This document shows, one piece after another, positions 15,244-22,217 of a stretch of 22,611 nucleotides of DNA. The notes below the pieces were generated by a model, which searched no databases, was not told the origin of the DNA, and worked only from the letters and a program-made list of their open reading frames with translations. The DNA lies in contig CAZHWR010000028.1 of NCBI GenBank assembly GCA_964536085.1, positions 1 through 22,611 on the forward strand, in the 5' to 3' direction. The first letter of the stretch is position 1. Each line of letters opens with the position of its first letter. Source of the stretch: CAZHWR01 sp964536085. Lineage in GTDB: Bacteria > Bacillota > Clostridia > Oscillospirales > Ruminococcaceae. The position numbers and the translations under genes were made by a program.

Positions 15244-15306
15244 TATGACGGCTGATTTTCTGCTTACAGCAAACAAGGCGTAAGCCTTCGTTTGTGTTCC
15301 GTCATA
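15244..15306 (-). promoter_or_regulatory. Structured RNA leader of mazF with alternative stems
   Basis: On either strand an outer stem TATGACGG / CCGTCATA (15244-15251 and 15299-15306) encloses an inner imperfect stem (15268-15279 with 15284-15297). A competing stem GCTTAC / GTAAGC (15262-15267 and 15280-15285) cannot form together with the inner stem. On the mRNA the 3' outer arm ends directly against AAGGAG of mazF, so folding could affect ribosome access. No family of known riboswitches is recognised. Confidence 0.5.
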
Positions 15307-15449
15307 GTTATTTTTGCCATGATTTTCTTAAAATAATCACAACGGGGAAATTATTCCCTGTTATATAATATTTAAAACGCCGTGTTTTTGCTCGTATTAA
15401 GCCAAAGCTGAAAATCCTGCAAAACAAACCCGTTCATAAGGACGCAAAA

Positions 15450-15480
15450 AAGCGCCGCGGCAAAATTTGCCGCGGCGCTT
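15450..15480 (-). terminator. Rho-independent terminator of the small gene at 15503
   Basis: AAGCGCCGCGGCAAA and its complement form a near-perfect GC-rich stem, followed by TTTTTT on the minus strand, 22 bases after the stop. Confidence 0.93.
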
Positions 15481-15502
15481 TACGCATAGCTAATATACAG
15501 TA

Positions 15503-15787
15503 CTACTCTCCGAGAGACCTTTTAAGCCATATGGAAGCGATATCGATCGCCTGATACAGTCCGTTTTTCTCGGTGTGCTTTTTCACAATATCCTTGGGGA
15601 GCGTTTTCGGATCTGTCGCCATAAGCTGAACGAGCACCCTGTCGGGAACCTCGACGTCGTTTTCCTTTTTTAACGACTGTATCTGCATCATGACAACATA
15701 CGGATCCGCCATATCGCCGTAATATATTGTGCTGCCGCTTCTGACAAGCGGCTTGCCCTTGTATTCAAAAAATTCTTTTTCAGGCAT
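15503..15787 (-). CDS. Small conserved-looking protein of unknown function
   Basis: 94 residues, soluble and charged, with no membrane segment. It opens PEKEFFEYKGKPLVRSGSTIYYGDMADPYVVMMQI and continues with a region suggesting one beta-hairpin and two helices (VQLMATDPKTLPKDIVKKHTEKNGLYQAIDIASIWLKR). I recall similar unnamed proteins in Oscillospiraceae but cannot give a function. ATG 15787 has AAAGGGG 9 bases upstream; the in-frame extension to 15838 has no such signal. It has its own promoter and a strong terminator, so it is a single-gene unit. Confidence 0.8.
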   Translation of the reverse strand: MPEKEFFEYKGKPLVRSGSTIYYGDMADPYVVMMQIQSLKKENDVEVPDRVLVQLMATDPKTLPKDIVKKHTEKNGLYQAIDIASIWLKRSLGE

Positions 15788-15854
15788 TGTATGCGACCCC
15801 TTTCTTTCACAAAAACAAACGCCGAAGCGTTTTGGCAAAGCATCTTAACACAGT

Positions 15855-15874
15855 TATGATATTAATATATCATA
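15855..15874. promoter_or_regulatory. Palindrome over the -10 box, candidate operator
   Basis: TATGATAT and ATATCATA form exact 8-bp arms around TAAT. The site covers the -10 box of the promoter of the small gene at 15503, the classic place for repressor binding. No regulator is nearby. Confidence 0.5.
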
Positions 15875-15892
15875 AATCAAAGCGATTGTAAA
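15864..15892 (-). promoter_or_regulatory. Sigma-A promoter of the small gene at 15503
   Basis: TTTACA (15892-15887), 17-base spacer and TATATT (15869-15864) on the minus strand, about 75 bases before the ATG. Confidence 0.65.
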
Positions 15893-15902
15893 CCTGCAAT
15901 TA

Positions 15903-16001
15903 GCCTGACGCAAATTTGAACTCGGTTTTGCAGAGGACGATAAGCTGAAAAGCGGCAAAACAGCGCCGTTTTAGGAGAGTTCAAATTCGTTGCCGTCAGG
16001 C
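15903..16001. repeat. 99-bp imperfect inverted-repeat element overlapping a gene end
   Basis: GCCTGACG...ATTTGAACTC at 15903-15923 is repeated as its complement at 15977-16001 with a 4-base gap in one arm; the 53-bp centre carries AGCGGC and GCCGTTTT tracts. The right arm includes the stop codon of the LCP-like gene (15996-15998). There is no T-run, so a simple terminator is less likely than a REP- or MITE-like insertion. Its centre has CTAAAA-GGC tracts like those inside the element at 3447-3725, but the ends differ. Confidence 0.55.
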
Positions 16002-16856
16002 TTCGCTGTTTTTAAGCCAAAAAACGCTTTGCAAACGGGTCAGCGACTCCTCCGAAAGGGTAAATTCGTCCTCCTCTTCGTCATACGTTCCGCTTATTTT
16101 GACCCCTGTCGCCGGATTTTCCTTTTTTAATATATATTCCAGCGCTTCCTTGCGGTATTCATAGTCAAACGCCGTAAGCGATGTGTCCGACAGCTCGGTC
16201 AGCCACTTGAAAAATTCGTCGCTTTTAGTTTCAAGGCAGCTTTTTAACGAACTGTTCATAAGCTTTTTAATAAGCTTTGTCGCCTCGCGCGACTGCTTTT
16301 CTCCCGCCGACTGCTCCGATATAAGCTCCAGTATTCGTCTTCCGTCAAGAGTTTGGAACCCCTTATTTACATTCTGCGTTTCCTCCTCAACGTCATACTC
16401 GATTCCGCCTAACTCGTCTATAAACTCGCACAGGTCGTCGCGCGCGAACCGCACATAGCGGTTTATTTTTATCCCGCAGGCATTTGAAACCGCGTCCACA
16501 GCCATCAGGCTTCCGCCGTAGTCATAATGCCCCGCTATGGTGTCCGTCCTTATATTCACTGTTGCTACCGTCTGCGCGGGAATCACTGCAAAATTGAACT
16601 TCTGCTTCACGGGGTTTATCTTGACAATGCAAAACAACTCCGCCTGGCCTCCGCGCCAGTCGCACACTATAAACAGTATATTCTGTTGATGCTCGTAAAG
16701 CGGCAGATATTCAGCCTCGCTTTGAATATCGGAGCTTTCAGCCGCCGTACTCATATCACCTGCGGCAAACGCCGCCGCCACAATCGCGCAAAGTGCCGAA
16801 AAAGCAGCGACAAACGTCACCGCAAACGTTAAAACCTGTCCGCTCTTTTTTTTCAT
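15996..16856 (-). CDS. Degenerate LytR-CpsA-Psr (LCP)-like membrane protein
   Basis: 286 residues. One N-terminal membrane helix (about 7-32) is followed by an extracellular domain with the LCP pattern: QNILFIVCDWRGG (58-70), VKINPVKQKFNFAVIPAQT (78-96), GGSLMAVDAVSNACGIKINRYVRF (114-137) and FIDELGGIEYDV (145-156). True LCP phosphotransferases, which attach teichoic acids or capsule to peptidoglycan, have IPRD and RSDT motifs; here these are IPAQ (Ala94, Gln95) and GQAE, so catalytic Arg and Asp residues are missing. It is probably a non-catalytic relative. AAGGAG lies 8 bases before ATG 16856; the in-frame extension to 16904 is not supported. The last codons lie within an inverted repeat. 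Confidence 0.75.
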   Translation of the reverse strand: MKKKSGQVLTFAVTFVAAFSALCAIVAAAFAAGDMSTAAESSDIQSEAEYLPLYEHQQNILFIVCDWRGGQAELFCIVKINPVKQKFNFAVIPAQTVATVNIRTDTIAGHYDYGGSLMAVDAVSNACGIKINRYVRFARDDLCEFIDELGGIEYDVEEETQNVNKGFQTLDGRRILELISEQSAGEKQSREATKLIKKLMNSSLKSCLETKSDEFFKWLTELSDTSLTAFDYEYRKEALEYILKKENPATGVKISGTYDEEEDEFTLSEESLTRLQSVFWLKNSEA

Positions 16857-16912
16857 GGCTATTGCTCCTTTCTCCTGATTCCGCATTATAAATAGTGTTG
16901 CCAATATTTATG

Positions 16913-16941
16913 ATATTAGACAGGCTTTGACTGATACGCAA
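16913..16941 (-). promoter_or_regulatory. Possible promoter of the LCP-like gene
   Basis: TTGCGT (16941-16936), 17-base spacer, TAATAT (16918-16913) on the minus strand. A TATAAT closer to the gene (16886-16891 region) has no good -35 box. Moderate match only. Confidence 0.35.
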
Positions 16942-16995
16942 TAAGGACAAATCCTCAGGAATATATCAACCTGCGCGTTTTAACGCGCAAACAAA

Positions 16996-17023
16996 AAACG
17001 CAGGGTACATAAGCCCTGCGTTT
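16996..17023 (-). terminator. Terminator of the small acidic membrane protein gene
   Basis: AAACGCAGGG (16996-17005) pairs with CCCTGCGTTT (17014-17023), followed on the minus strand by TTTTTTG, 24 bases after the stop. Confidence 0.88.
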
Positions 17024-17046
17024 AAATTCAACTATTCGGTAATGTA

Positions 17047-17370
17047 TCAGTCGTCCTGACCCGCGCCCTCATCGGCTTCGTCCTGCTCATCGGTTTCGGA
17101 CGGCTGCCCGGCTTCGCTTTCGGAATCATCGGAATCATCGGTATCCCCTGCGGACGGAGCGGAGGCTTCGCCTGCTTCATCGTCAAGCGGCTGAAGCTCG
17201 GCAAGATCCAAATCTTCGTCATACTCATCCTCTGAGAAGATATTGTTTTTATAGTCAAGCGCATTTTTAATATTGATTCCTTTGTTTTTCAGATACTTTC
17301 CTACCGCGATAGCCGCGCCGGAGACAGCAGCCAAAACAGCGAGTATTGACAACAATTTTTTTCCACGCAT
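17047..17370 (-). CDS. Small membrane-anchored protein with acidic tail
   Basis: 107 residues: RGKKLLSILAVLAAVSGAAIAVGKYL forms one membrane helix (about 5-25), followed by a short basic linker (KNKGINIKNALDYKNN) and then a low-complexity tail from about residue 45 rich in Asp, Glu and Ser. The N-terminal part resembles YtxH-like small clostridial proteins, but I cannot assign a family. A GTG three codons upstream (17379) touches the AAGGAG box; ATG 17370 is 8 bases from it and is preferred. It has its own promoter and terminator. Confidence 0.75.
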   Translation of the reverse strand: MRGKKLLSILAVLAAVSGAAIAVGKYLKNKGINIKNALDYKNNIFSEDEYDEDLDLAELQPLDDEAGEASAPSAGDTDDSDDSESEAGQPSETDEQDEADEGAGQDD

Positions 17371-17413
17371 ATAAAACACTCCTTTTATAAATTTATGTTT
17401 TCCATGTGCTTAC

Positions 17414-17442
17414 ATTATATACCCGCCTTTGTTTTTTTACAA
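17414..17442 (-). promoter_or_regulatory. Sigma-A promoter of the small acidic membrane protein gene
   Basis: TTGTAA (17442-17437), 17-base spacer and perfect TATAAT (17419-17414) on the minus strand, about 45 bases before the ATG. Confidence 0.7.
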
Positions 17443-17482
17443 CAGAAATTTGCGATTTTTACCGTTTTTTAATTTTTCAATA

Positions 17483-17525
17483 TAGACTTAACCCAAATAA
17501 GGAGAAAACGGTTTTGCAAAACAAA
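17483..17525. mobile_element. Partial copy (one end) of the MITE-like element
   Basis: TA followed by GACTTAACCCAAATAAGG, AGAAAACGGTTTTGC and AAACAAA matches the left end of the element at 3447 over about 40 bases. Beyond about 17525 the sequence departs, and the opposite terminal repeat is not found before rsmE. It is a remnant or a divergent relative 40 bases from the rsmE stop. Confidence 0.7.
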
Positions 17526-17564
17526 CAGGTAGGAAAATTTGCTGTGAATCAGGCTTATTGCCTA

Positions 17565-18284
17565 TCACATATTCCCCGTCAGATACATCAAAACCGCAAG
17601 CGCCGCTACAGGCGCCGTTTCACAGCGAAGTATCCGTTTGCCCAAAGTCGCGGTTTTGAGTCCCGCATTTTTTGCAAGCTCGATTTCCTCCTCGGAAAAT
17701 CCGCCCTCCGAACCGATTATTACCGACACGGTCTTTGCGCCCGGCTTCAAAATGTCGCCCGCTCTCTGACCGCCCAGCTCGTAAAAAATCATCGGGCAGT
17801 CGTCGCCCGCCGCCGCTCTGACCGCCTCGGAAAAGGTCGCCAATCCGCAGACCTCCGAAATGACCGCGCGCCCGCACTGCTTGGCGGCTTCCTCCGATAT
17901 CTTTTGATAGCGCGCGATTTTCTTCGCCATGCTTTTTTCGTCGGGGCGGGATATGCATCGAGACGACAGCATGGGTACGATTCGCTTTACTCCCAGCTCG
18001 ACTGATTTCTGAATTATAAATTCCAGCTTGTCACCCTTTGGAAGCGCCTGATAAAGCGTTACGTCAACGCCCGGCTCCGCCTCGCTTTTGACCGACTCGT
18101 TCACCGCAAGCTCGACCGTCTCCCCAAGGCTCAAAACCGTGCAAAAATGCTCTACCTCGTTTTTGTCGCACAGCACCACGCTTTCGCCGATTTTCATCCT
18201 CAGAGAACCTGTTATGTGCTTAGCGTCCTTACCCGTTATGACCGCCTTGTTATTAATTATCTCATCAATAAAAAATCTCGGCAA
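17565..18284 (-). CDS. rsmE: 16S rRNA (uracil-1498-N3)-methyltransferase RsmE
   Basis: 239 residues, normal length. A PUA-like N-terminal part (MPRFFIDE, DAKHITGSLRMKIGE) is followed by a SPOUT domain with the knot motifs PKGDKLEFIIQKSVELGV, AAKQCGR, IGSEGGFSEEEIELAK and LGKRILRCETAPVAAL, which bind S-adenosylmethionine. It methylates U1498 of 16S rRNA in the 30S subunit. The start codon is TTG at 18284, fixed by AAGGAGG 7 bases upstream. No promoter was recognised in the 73 bases before it, and the usual partner prmA is not adjacent, so it may rely partly on read-through. Confidence 0.96.
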   Translation of the reverse strand: MPRFFIDEIINNKAVITGKDAKHITGSLRMKIGESVVLCDKNEVEHFCTVLSLGETVELAVNESVKSEAEPGVDVTLYQALPKGDKLEFIIQKSVELGVKRIVPMLSSRCISRPDEKSMAKKIARYQKISEEAAKQCGRAVISEVCGLATFSEAVRAAAGDDCPMIFYELGGQRAGDILKPGAKTVSVIIGSEGGFSEEEIELAKNAGLKTATLGKRILRCETAPVAALAVLMYLTGNM

Positions 18285-18323
18285 AATTTTACCTCCTTAT
18301 CAGACAAACCGACGCTCACGCAA

Positions 18324-18349
18324 ATACGGGAGCGGATCCGCTCCCGTAT
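18324..18349 (-). terminator. 26-bp perfect palindrome, terminator of the secreted GxGYxYP gene
   Basis: ATACGGGAGCGGA and its exact complement form a stem 8 bases after the stop at 18358. A short TTT follows on the minus strand, so termination may be incomplete and allow some read-through into rsmE. Confidence 0.7.
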
Positions 18350-18357
18350 AAATTTGC

Positions 18358-21330
18358 TTACTTACCCGCCTTTACCTTGACCGTTTTTGAATACTTGCCG
18401 TAGATTTCCTTCGAACCCGACTTTCTCATGGCGCGTACTCTGAACGAATATTTGAAATTTGCCGAAAGACCTGTAACCGTAACCTTGTTCTTTTTGGAAG
18501 AAGCTATTTTTTCCCACTTGCCGGAGCCTTTTTTCGCGTAATAAATATATTTTGTAGTCCTTTTCAGCTTTTTGCAGGAAATGGTCGCGGTGGTACCGCT
18601 CTTTTTGACCTTGACCTTAGTCACCTGCTTCGGTTTAACGGTGACGGTGACAACGACCTTTTTACCCGAACCGTCCTTCGCCTTGATTGTAATTCTGGCA
18701 ACGCCCGCGCCCTTGGCTTTTACAACTCCCCTGCTTGTAACGGTCGCGACCTTTTTGTTGGACGAGGTGTATTTTACCGCTCGGTTTTTCGCCGTAGTCG
18801 GCGATACCGTCGGCTTAAGAGTGATTTTTCCGCCGATTTTCATCGTATGTTTTTTCTTCTTGACTGTTATCTTTTCCACCTTGCCGGTGCGCACAGTAAA
18901 CGCGAGCGAAGCGGACTTTCCCGATCCGTCGTTTGCGGACGCGGTGACCGTAACCTTTGTGGGAGTCTTGACCTTGACCGCCTTCACATAGCCGCTTTGA
19001 TTTACTGTAAGCGCAGAGGTTTTGGACGATTTAAAGGTAAGTTTACTGTTGGCCGCGTTCATCGGGGAAACCTTGCTTGATATAGTGAGTCCGTCGCCCA
19101 TATTTATCGTGCTCGCGGAAGCACTCAGCGTTATTCGCGTAACGGTGACGGGAGCGTTGTCATTGGTAATTCCAAGCCTTGTGCCGCAAATTTCAAGATC
19201 CTGGATTCTGGCAATGCCGTCGGAGCCCGCGTCGTCAAACACGATTCGGAAATACCGCGCGGCAATCGTGTTTGAAAAGGTTTTGTACACAACTGAGCTT
19301 GAATTGTTCGTAACAGTGTCCGCAGTTACCCAATCGGTTCCGTTCAGGCTGTACTGGAATCGGTACGCCTTGGTGTTGTAGGCGGAGCTCATACCGCTTA
19401 ATTGCGCGTTTTTGAGCGTGTATTTATACACCTCGCACCGCTCGCCCAAATCTATCTGATAATAACTTTGACCGCTGCTTGAACCCGCCTGCCATCCGGT
19501 TGAAGCCGAGCCGTCCACTGCGGCTTGTGTCGAATATCCGCTCGCTGTAGATGAAGCGGAGGTTTTCGTGCTTTGCAGCGCCAAATTATACGACTGACCG
19601 TTGTACTCGTTTAGAAGCATAAAGAAATGGTCGGCGCGCACAAACTCAACCCTGTCGCCGTAGAGCGCTTTTAACTCTTGCGCCATAGTCACAAGATCGT
19701 TGGCGCTCACATTCCATGCGACAAACTGCTTGAATATGAATTTCGGCGCGGTCGCGGAATAATTCGCAAGCTTGCCCATTAAATCGCTCTTGCCGTCCGC
19801 TATCGAACCGACATATCCGCTTTTTGAGCCCAAGCCGTAAATCGGAGTGTAATTTTTATACTGCACCGTGGTTTCGGCAGGCCAGTTGTAGTAAACGTAG
19901 TTATACATGCTGTCGGCGTTTGTTCTGTCCGCGTCGTTAAAGTTGTTGTTGTTTATAGTGACGCCCAAAAGTGACGGCATAAGGCTTGCAAACTGCGTAT
20001 AAGTCGCTTCGCTGATCCTGTCCCAAATAGTTATTATGTTAAGTCCCGTTTTTTCAAATACCGAATTTGTGTCTTTTGCATACTGAGTTAAAAATCCGCT
20101 CTTTTGCCGCCATCTCGTGGCTTTGGTATACCCGAGCCCGGACGGACCGCTTATGAGCATATCGTTTCCAGTAATCGTTGTATTATAGTAGTTGAGCATC
20201 TGCGGGGCGACATAGTAAAGCGAGGGCGATACCGTCCAGTTGATTGGTATATCACTGGACGCTCTTTTTCTTCGTTCCCAAAGCTGCTTCATAACCCCTT
20301 GGTCGTACTGCGTGTTGTCGCCGTCCGACAAAGCCAAAGCCACATACATTTTGTTTTCCAGCTTGGGCTTTTCGGGGGTTTCTGGTATAGAAAGCGATTT
20401 TGACTGACCCATGTAAACAGTGGCGTTTTCAAAAAAGTCCGACGGAATAGTCGAAACGCCCTTGGAGGTCGCGTAAACAATTCCCGAATCCTCCTGCGGC
20501 CACCATCCCATGTTGTAGGTCACGCCCGCCGTTGCAGAGTCAAAGAACAAATCCAGCACCGCTTTTTCTGAAGCGGTGTTCGGCTCCATCCAGAGCACGG
20601 CGGATTTTGTCGCAACGGCGAAATCGCCGAAATGAATAGTGTGGCTGCCGGGAGAAAGGGTCACAATCATCCTTTTGTTGAGCTTGCCGTTTTTATAGTA
20701 GTTGTTATAAAGCCATTTGTATGCGGATTCGCGCGACGCGGAAAATTTGCCCACAAGATTGACCTTGACGCTGAGCGGACTTGTCACATAGTAATTGTCC
20801 TGAAAAAATGAAGCATAATTGGACGCGACAACAACGCAGTCCTCCACTCCCGCGACCGACAGCGCAACGTTGATTGAGTCTTCATATCCTGCTGAGCCGC
20901 TGTATACGACAATCCCTTTTATGTATGAGCGGTATTTGTTTATCATGTCAAAATAGCTGGTCGTGGTGTTCAGCTTGCAGTCCGGCAAAAGCTCGTCAAA
21001 CCAGCTGTCGCGAGTACCGTCGCCGTTCGAGATGAGTATCTGCGGCTTGGTGCGGTTGACTATACCCTGCAATGATATCATCGTGTGCTTCATTGCGTCG
21101 CTCATATTTGAAATATCTATAACGTCCAGCGTATCGGCAGGCGTGCTGAATGTCGGCAGAGCGTCGGACGAACTCCAGGTTATTCCGCCGCCGTAATTAA
21201 AATCATACACTGAAGAAGTCGCGGCGTCAGCCGTGATATTAAATTCATTGCTCACAGCTGTGCCGGAAATTAAAATCGAAACCGCCGCTGCTATCGATAA
21301 TGACGAACGCAGTATCTTTTTGAAATTCAT
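18358..21330 (-). CDS. Secreted multidomain GxGYxYP-family putative glycoside hydrolase
   Basis: 990 residues. A signal peptide (NFKKILRSSLSIAAAVSILISG, cut near ADAA about residue 37) is followed by GxGYxYP N- and C-terminal regions (about 45-590; SDGDN at 335-339, INWTVSP, SGPSGLGY, FVRADHFF), an F5/8 type C domain (about 595-735), two BIG_2-type Ig-like domains (about 740-910; ASTINMGDGLTISSKVSP, HTMKIGGKITLKPTVSP) and a fibronectin type III domain to the end. There is no LPXTG, dockerin or membrane anchor; the very lysine-rich tail could hold it at the wall by charge. MNFKK at 21330 is preferred to the in-frame ATG at 21342 because GGTGG lies 5 bases before it. It shares its whole catalytic-plus-F5/8 part with the cytosolic protein at 4760-6772. 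Substrate unknown. Confidence 0.88.
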   Translation of the reverse strand: MNFKKILRSSLSIAAAVSILISGTAVSNEFNITADAATSSVYDFNYGGGITWSSSDALPTFSTPADTLDVIDISNMSDAMKHTMISLQGIVNRTKPQILISNGDGTRDSWFDELLPDCKLNTTTSYFDMINKYRSYIKGIVVYSGSAGYEDSINVALSVAGVEDCVVVASNYASFFQDNYYVTSPLSVKVNLVGKFSASRESAYKWLYNNYYKNGKLNKRMIVTLSPGSHTIHFGDFAVATKSAVLWMEPNTASEKAVLDLFFDSATAGVTYNMGWWPQEDSGIVYATSKGVSTIPSDFFENATVYMGQSKSLSIPETPEKPKLENKMYVALALSDGDNTQYDQGVMKQLWERRKRASSDIPINWTVSPSLYYVAPQMLNYYNTTITGNDMLISGPSGLGYTKATRWRQKSGFLTQYAKDTNSVFEKTGLNIITIWDRISEATYTQFASLMPSLLGVTINNNNFNDADRTNADSMYNYVYYNWPAETTVQYKNYTPIYGLGSKSGYVGSIADGKSDLMGKLANYSATAPKFIFKQFVAWNVSANDLVTMAQELKALYGDRVEFVRADHFFMLLNEYNGQSYNLALQSTKTSASSTASGYSTQAAVDGSASTGWQAGSSSGQSYYQIDLGERCEVYKYTLKNAQLSGMSSAYNTKAYRFQYSLNGTDWVTADTVTNNSSSVVYKTFSNTIAARYFRIVFDDAGSDGIARIQDLEICGTRLGITNDNAPVTVTRITLSASASTINMGDGLTISSKVSPMNAANSKLTFKSSKTSALTVNQSGYVKAVKVKTPTKVTVTASANDGSGKSASLAFTVRTGKVEKITVKKKKHTMKIGGKITLKPTVSPTTAKNRAVKYTSSNKKVATVTSRGVVKAKGAGVARITIKAKDGSGKKVVVTVTVKPKQVTKVKVKKSGTTATISCKKLKRTTKYIYYAKKGSGKWEKIASSKKNKVTVTGLSANFKYSFRVRAMRKSGSKEIYGKYSKTVKVKAGK

Positions 21331-21494
21331 CTTTGCCACCATCTCTTTCTTTTGGCATACCCGGAAAAGGGCAAAATTCTCATTATATTAAACTCATCAT
21401 AACATAATCATCGTTTGATGTACACGTTTTGACCGCAACAAAAAATAATTCAGCGATTTGTTTCACCAACAGCCTGAATTTTTGTTTATTATGC

Positions 21495-21689
21495 TCATAG
21501 AGAAAAGAGCGGTTTTGTATTAAATTCTGCAAAAATAAACCTCTTATAAAAAGGTTTACTATATACAGCATCTTGAATCAACTTGCCTATATTACAGAAT
21601 CCGTTGTATTTTTCCAAAACCTCCTTGCACATCTTTTCCCGCCATTCGTTTTCTTCCGGCTGTGTAGTGAAAAAAAGATATTCAACCGT
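21495..21689 (-). pseudogene. C-terminal remnant of an unidentified protein
   Basis: A 64-residue frame, TVEYLFFTTQPEENEWREKM at its start, reads like real protein (charged helix, then GFCNIGKLIQDAVYSKPFYKR) and ends at a TGA at 21495-21497. It has no start codon with a ribosome binding site and is cut off at its 5' side by a stop at 21690-21692. A short internal ATG could give 45 residues. I do not recognise the parent family. It could instead be chance coding. Confidence 0.35.
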
Positions 21690-21813
21690 TCATAAAAACA
21701 GCATATGGGTCTCCAAGCTTTGCTTGGGGTGCTCACTATGAATCTAACTAAGCGGGAAGTACCTGTAGAATAGGGAATACATAAAAGTGCTCCCTTATTT
21801 TGGCTTTCTTTTG

Positions 21814-21844
21814 GTGCTTTTCTTTTCCGATAAAAGAAAAGCAC
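21814..21844. repeat. Perfect 13-bp hairpin in non-coding DNA
   Basis: GTGCTTTTCTTTT and AAAAGAAAAGCAC enclose the loop CCGAT. It does not follow any intact gene, so it is not an obvious terminator; it may be part of a mobile-element end or the terminator of a lost gene. Confidence 0.6.
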
Positions 21845-21875
21845 AATAACATAAACATTATAGTTTATCCTCCGG

Positions 21876-21906
21876 TTGTAAGATAAAACCATTTGTAAGA
21901 TAAAAC
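21876..21906. repeat. Tandem 14-bp direct repeat, 17-bp period
   Basis: TTGTAAGATAAAAC occurs at 21876-21889 and again at 21893-21906. The period puts the copies about 1.6 helical turns apart. Function unknown; binding-site iteration is one possibility. Confidence 0.6.
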
Positions 21907-22010
21907 TATTATAAACATTTTTAATCTGCATGTATAAAACAATAACACTATACTTCGCACATCTATAAGTAATCATCCCAAACGAAGCTTGGGTACCAAT
22001 ATTTCATTCT

Positions 22011-22217
22011 TGCCGTGGTATATCAATAAATAAGTTAGCTACCATGAGTGGTGTTAACCAATCCACCTGGGACAATATTATAAGAGGACTTACAAAATGC
22101 CCGCGAGTAAAGACTCTCCACAAGATTGCGACTGCCTTTAATATGACCTTGTCGGAATTTTTAGACTTTGAAGAACTAAACAATTATCTATTTGACGAAG
22201 ACTCTGAAGACGAATAA
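22011..22217 (+). pseudogene. N-terminally truncated XRE-family (Cro/CI-type) regulator
   Basis: The frame GISINKLATMSGVNQSTWDN then IIRGLTKCPRVKTLHKIATAFNMTLSEFLDF is a helix-turn-helix_3 domain from the end of helix 1 onward, with an acidic tail (FDEDSEDE) to TAA 22215-22217. Intact relatives start about 15 residues earlier with a segment such as RIKEL. Here the sequence before 22011 (EAWVPIFHS) is unrelated, and no start codon has a ribosome binding site; the internal ATG 22044 lacks one too. The missing first helix would destabilise the DNA-binding domain, so this is called a pseudogene. A terminator follows, showing that the 3' end is preserved. Confidence 0.75.

Larger units (their letters stand above)
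21343..22010. other. Decayed intergenic region without an intact gene
   Basis: AT-rich sequence containing a truncated minus-strand frame (21495-21689), a CCAAGC/GCTTGG stem at 21712-21726, a 13-bp hairpin (21814-21844) and a 14-bp direct repeat (21876-21906). A TATAAT-like box near 21386-21391 on the minus strand could serve the secreted GxGYxYP gene, but its -35 box is poor. The 129-codon open frame across this block has no ribosome binding site or protein-like pattern. Confidence 0.5.

Noticed and set aside
15264..15320. 18-codon frame before mazF as a MazE-like antitoxin
   Set aside because: It is far too short, has no ribosome binding site and shows no antitoxin pattern; it lies within the leader structure.
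21587..21976. 129-codon minus-strand frame as a real gene
   Set aside because: It lacks a ribosome binding site and has cysteine- and aromatic-rich random-like composition; a different frame at 21495-21689 looks more protein-like.
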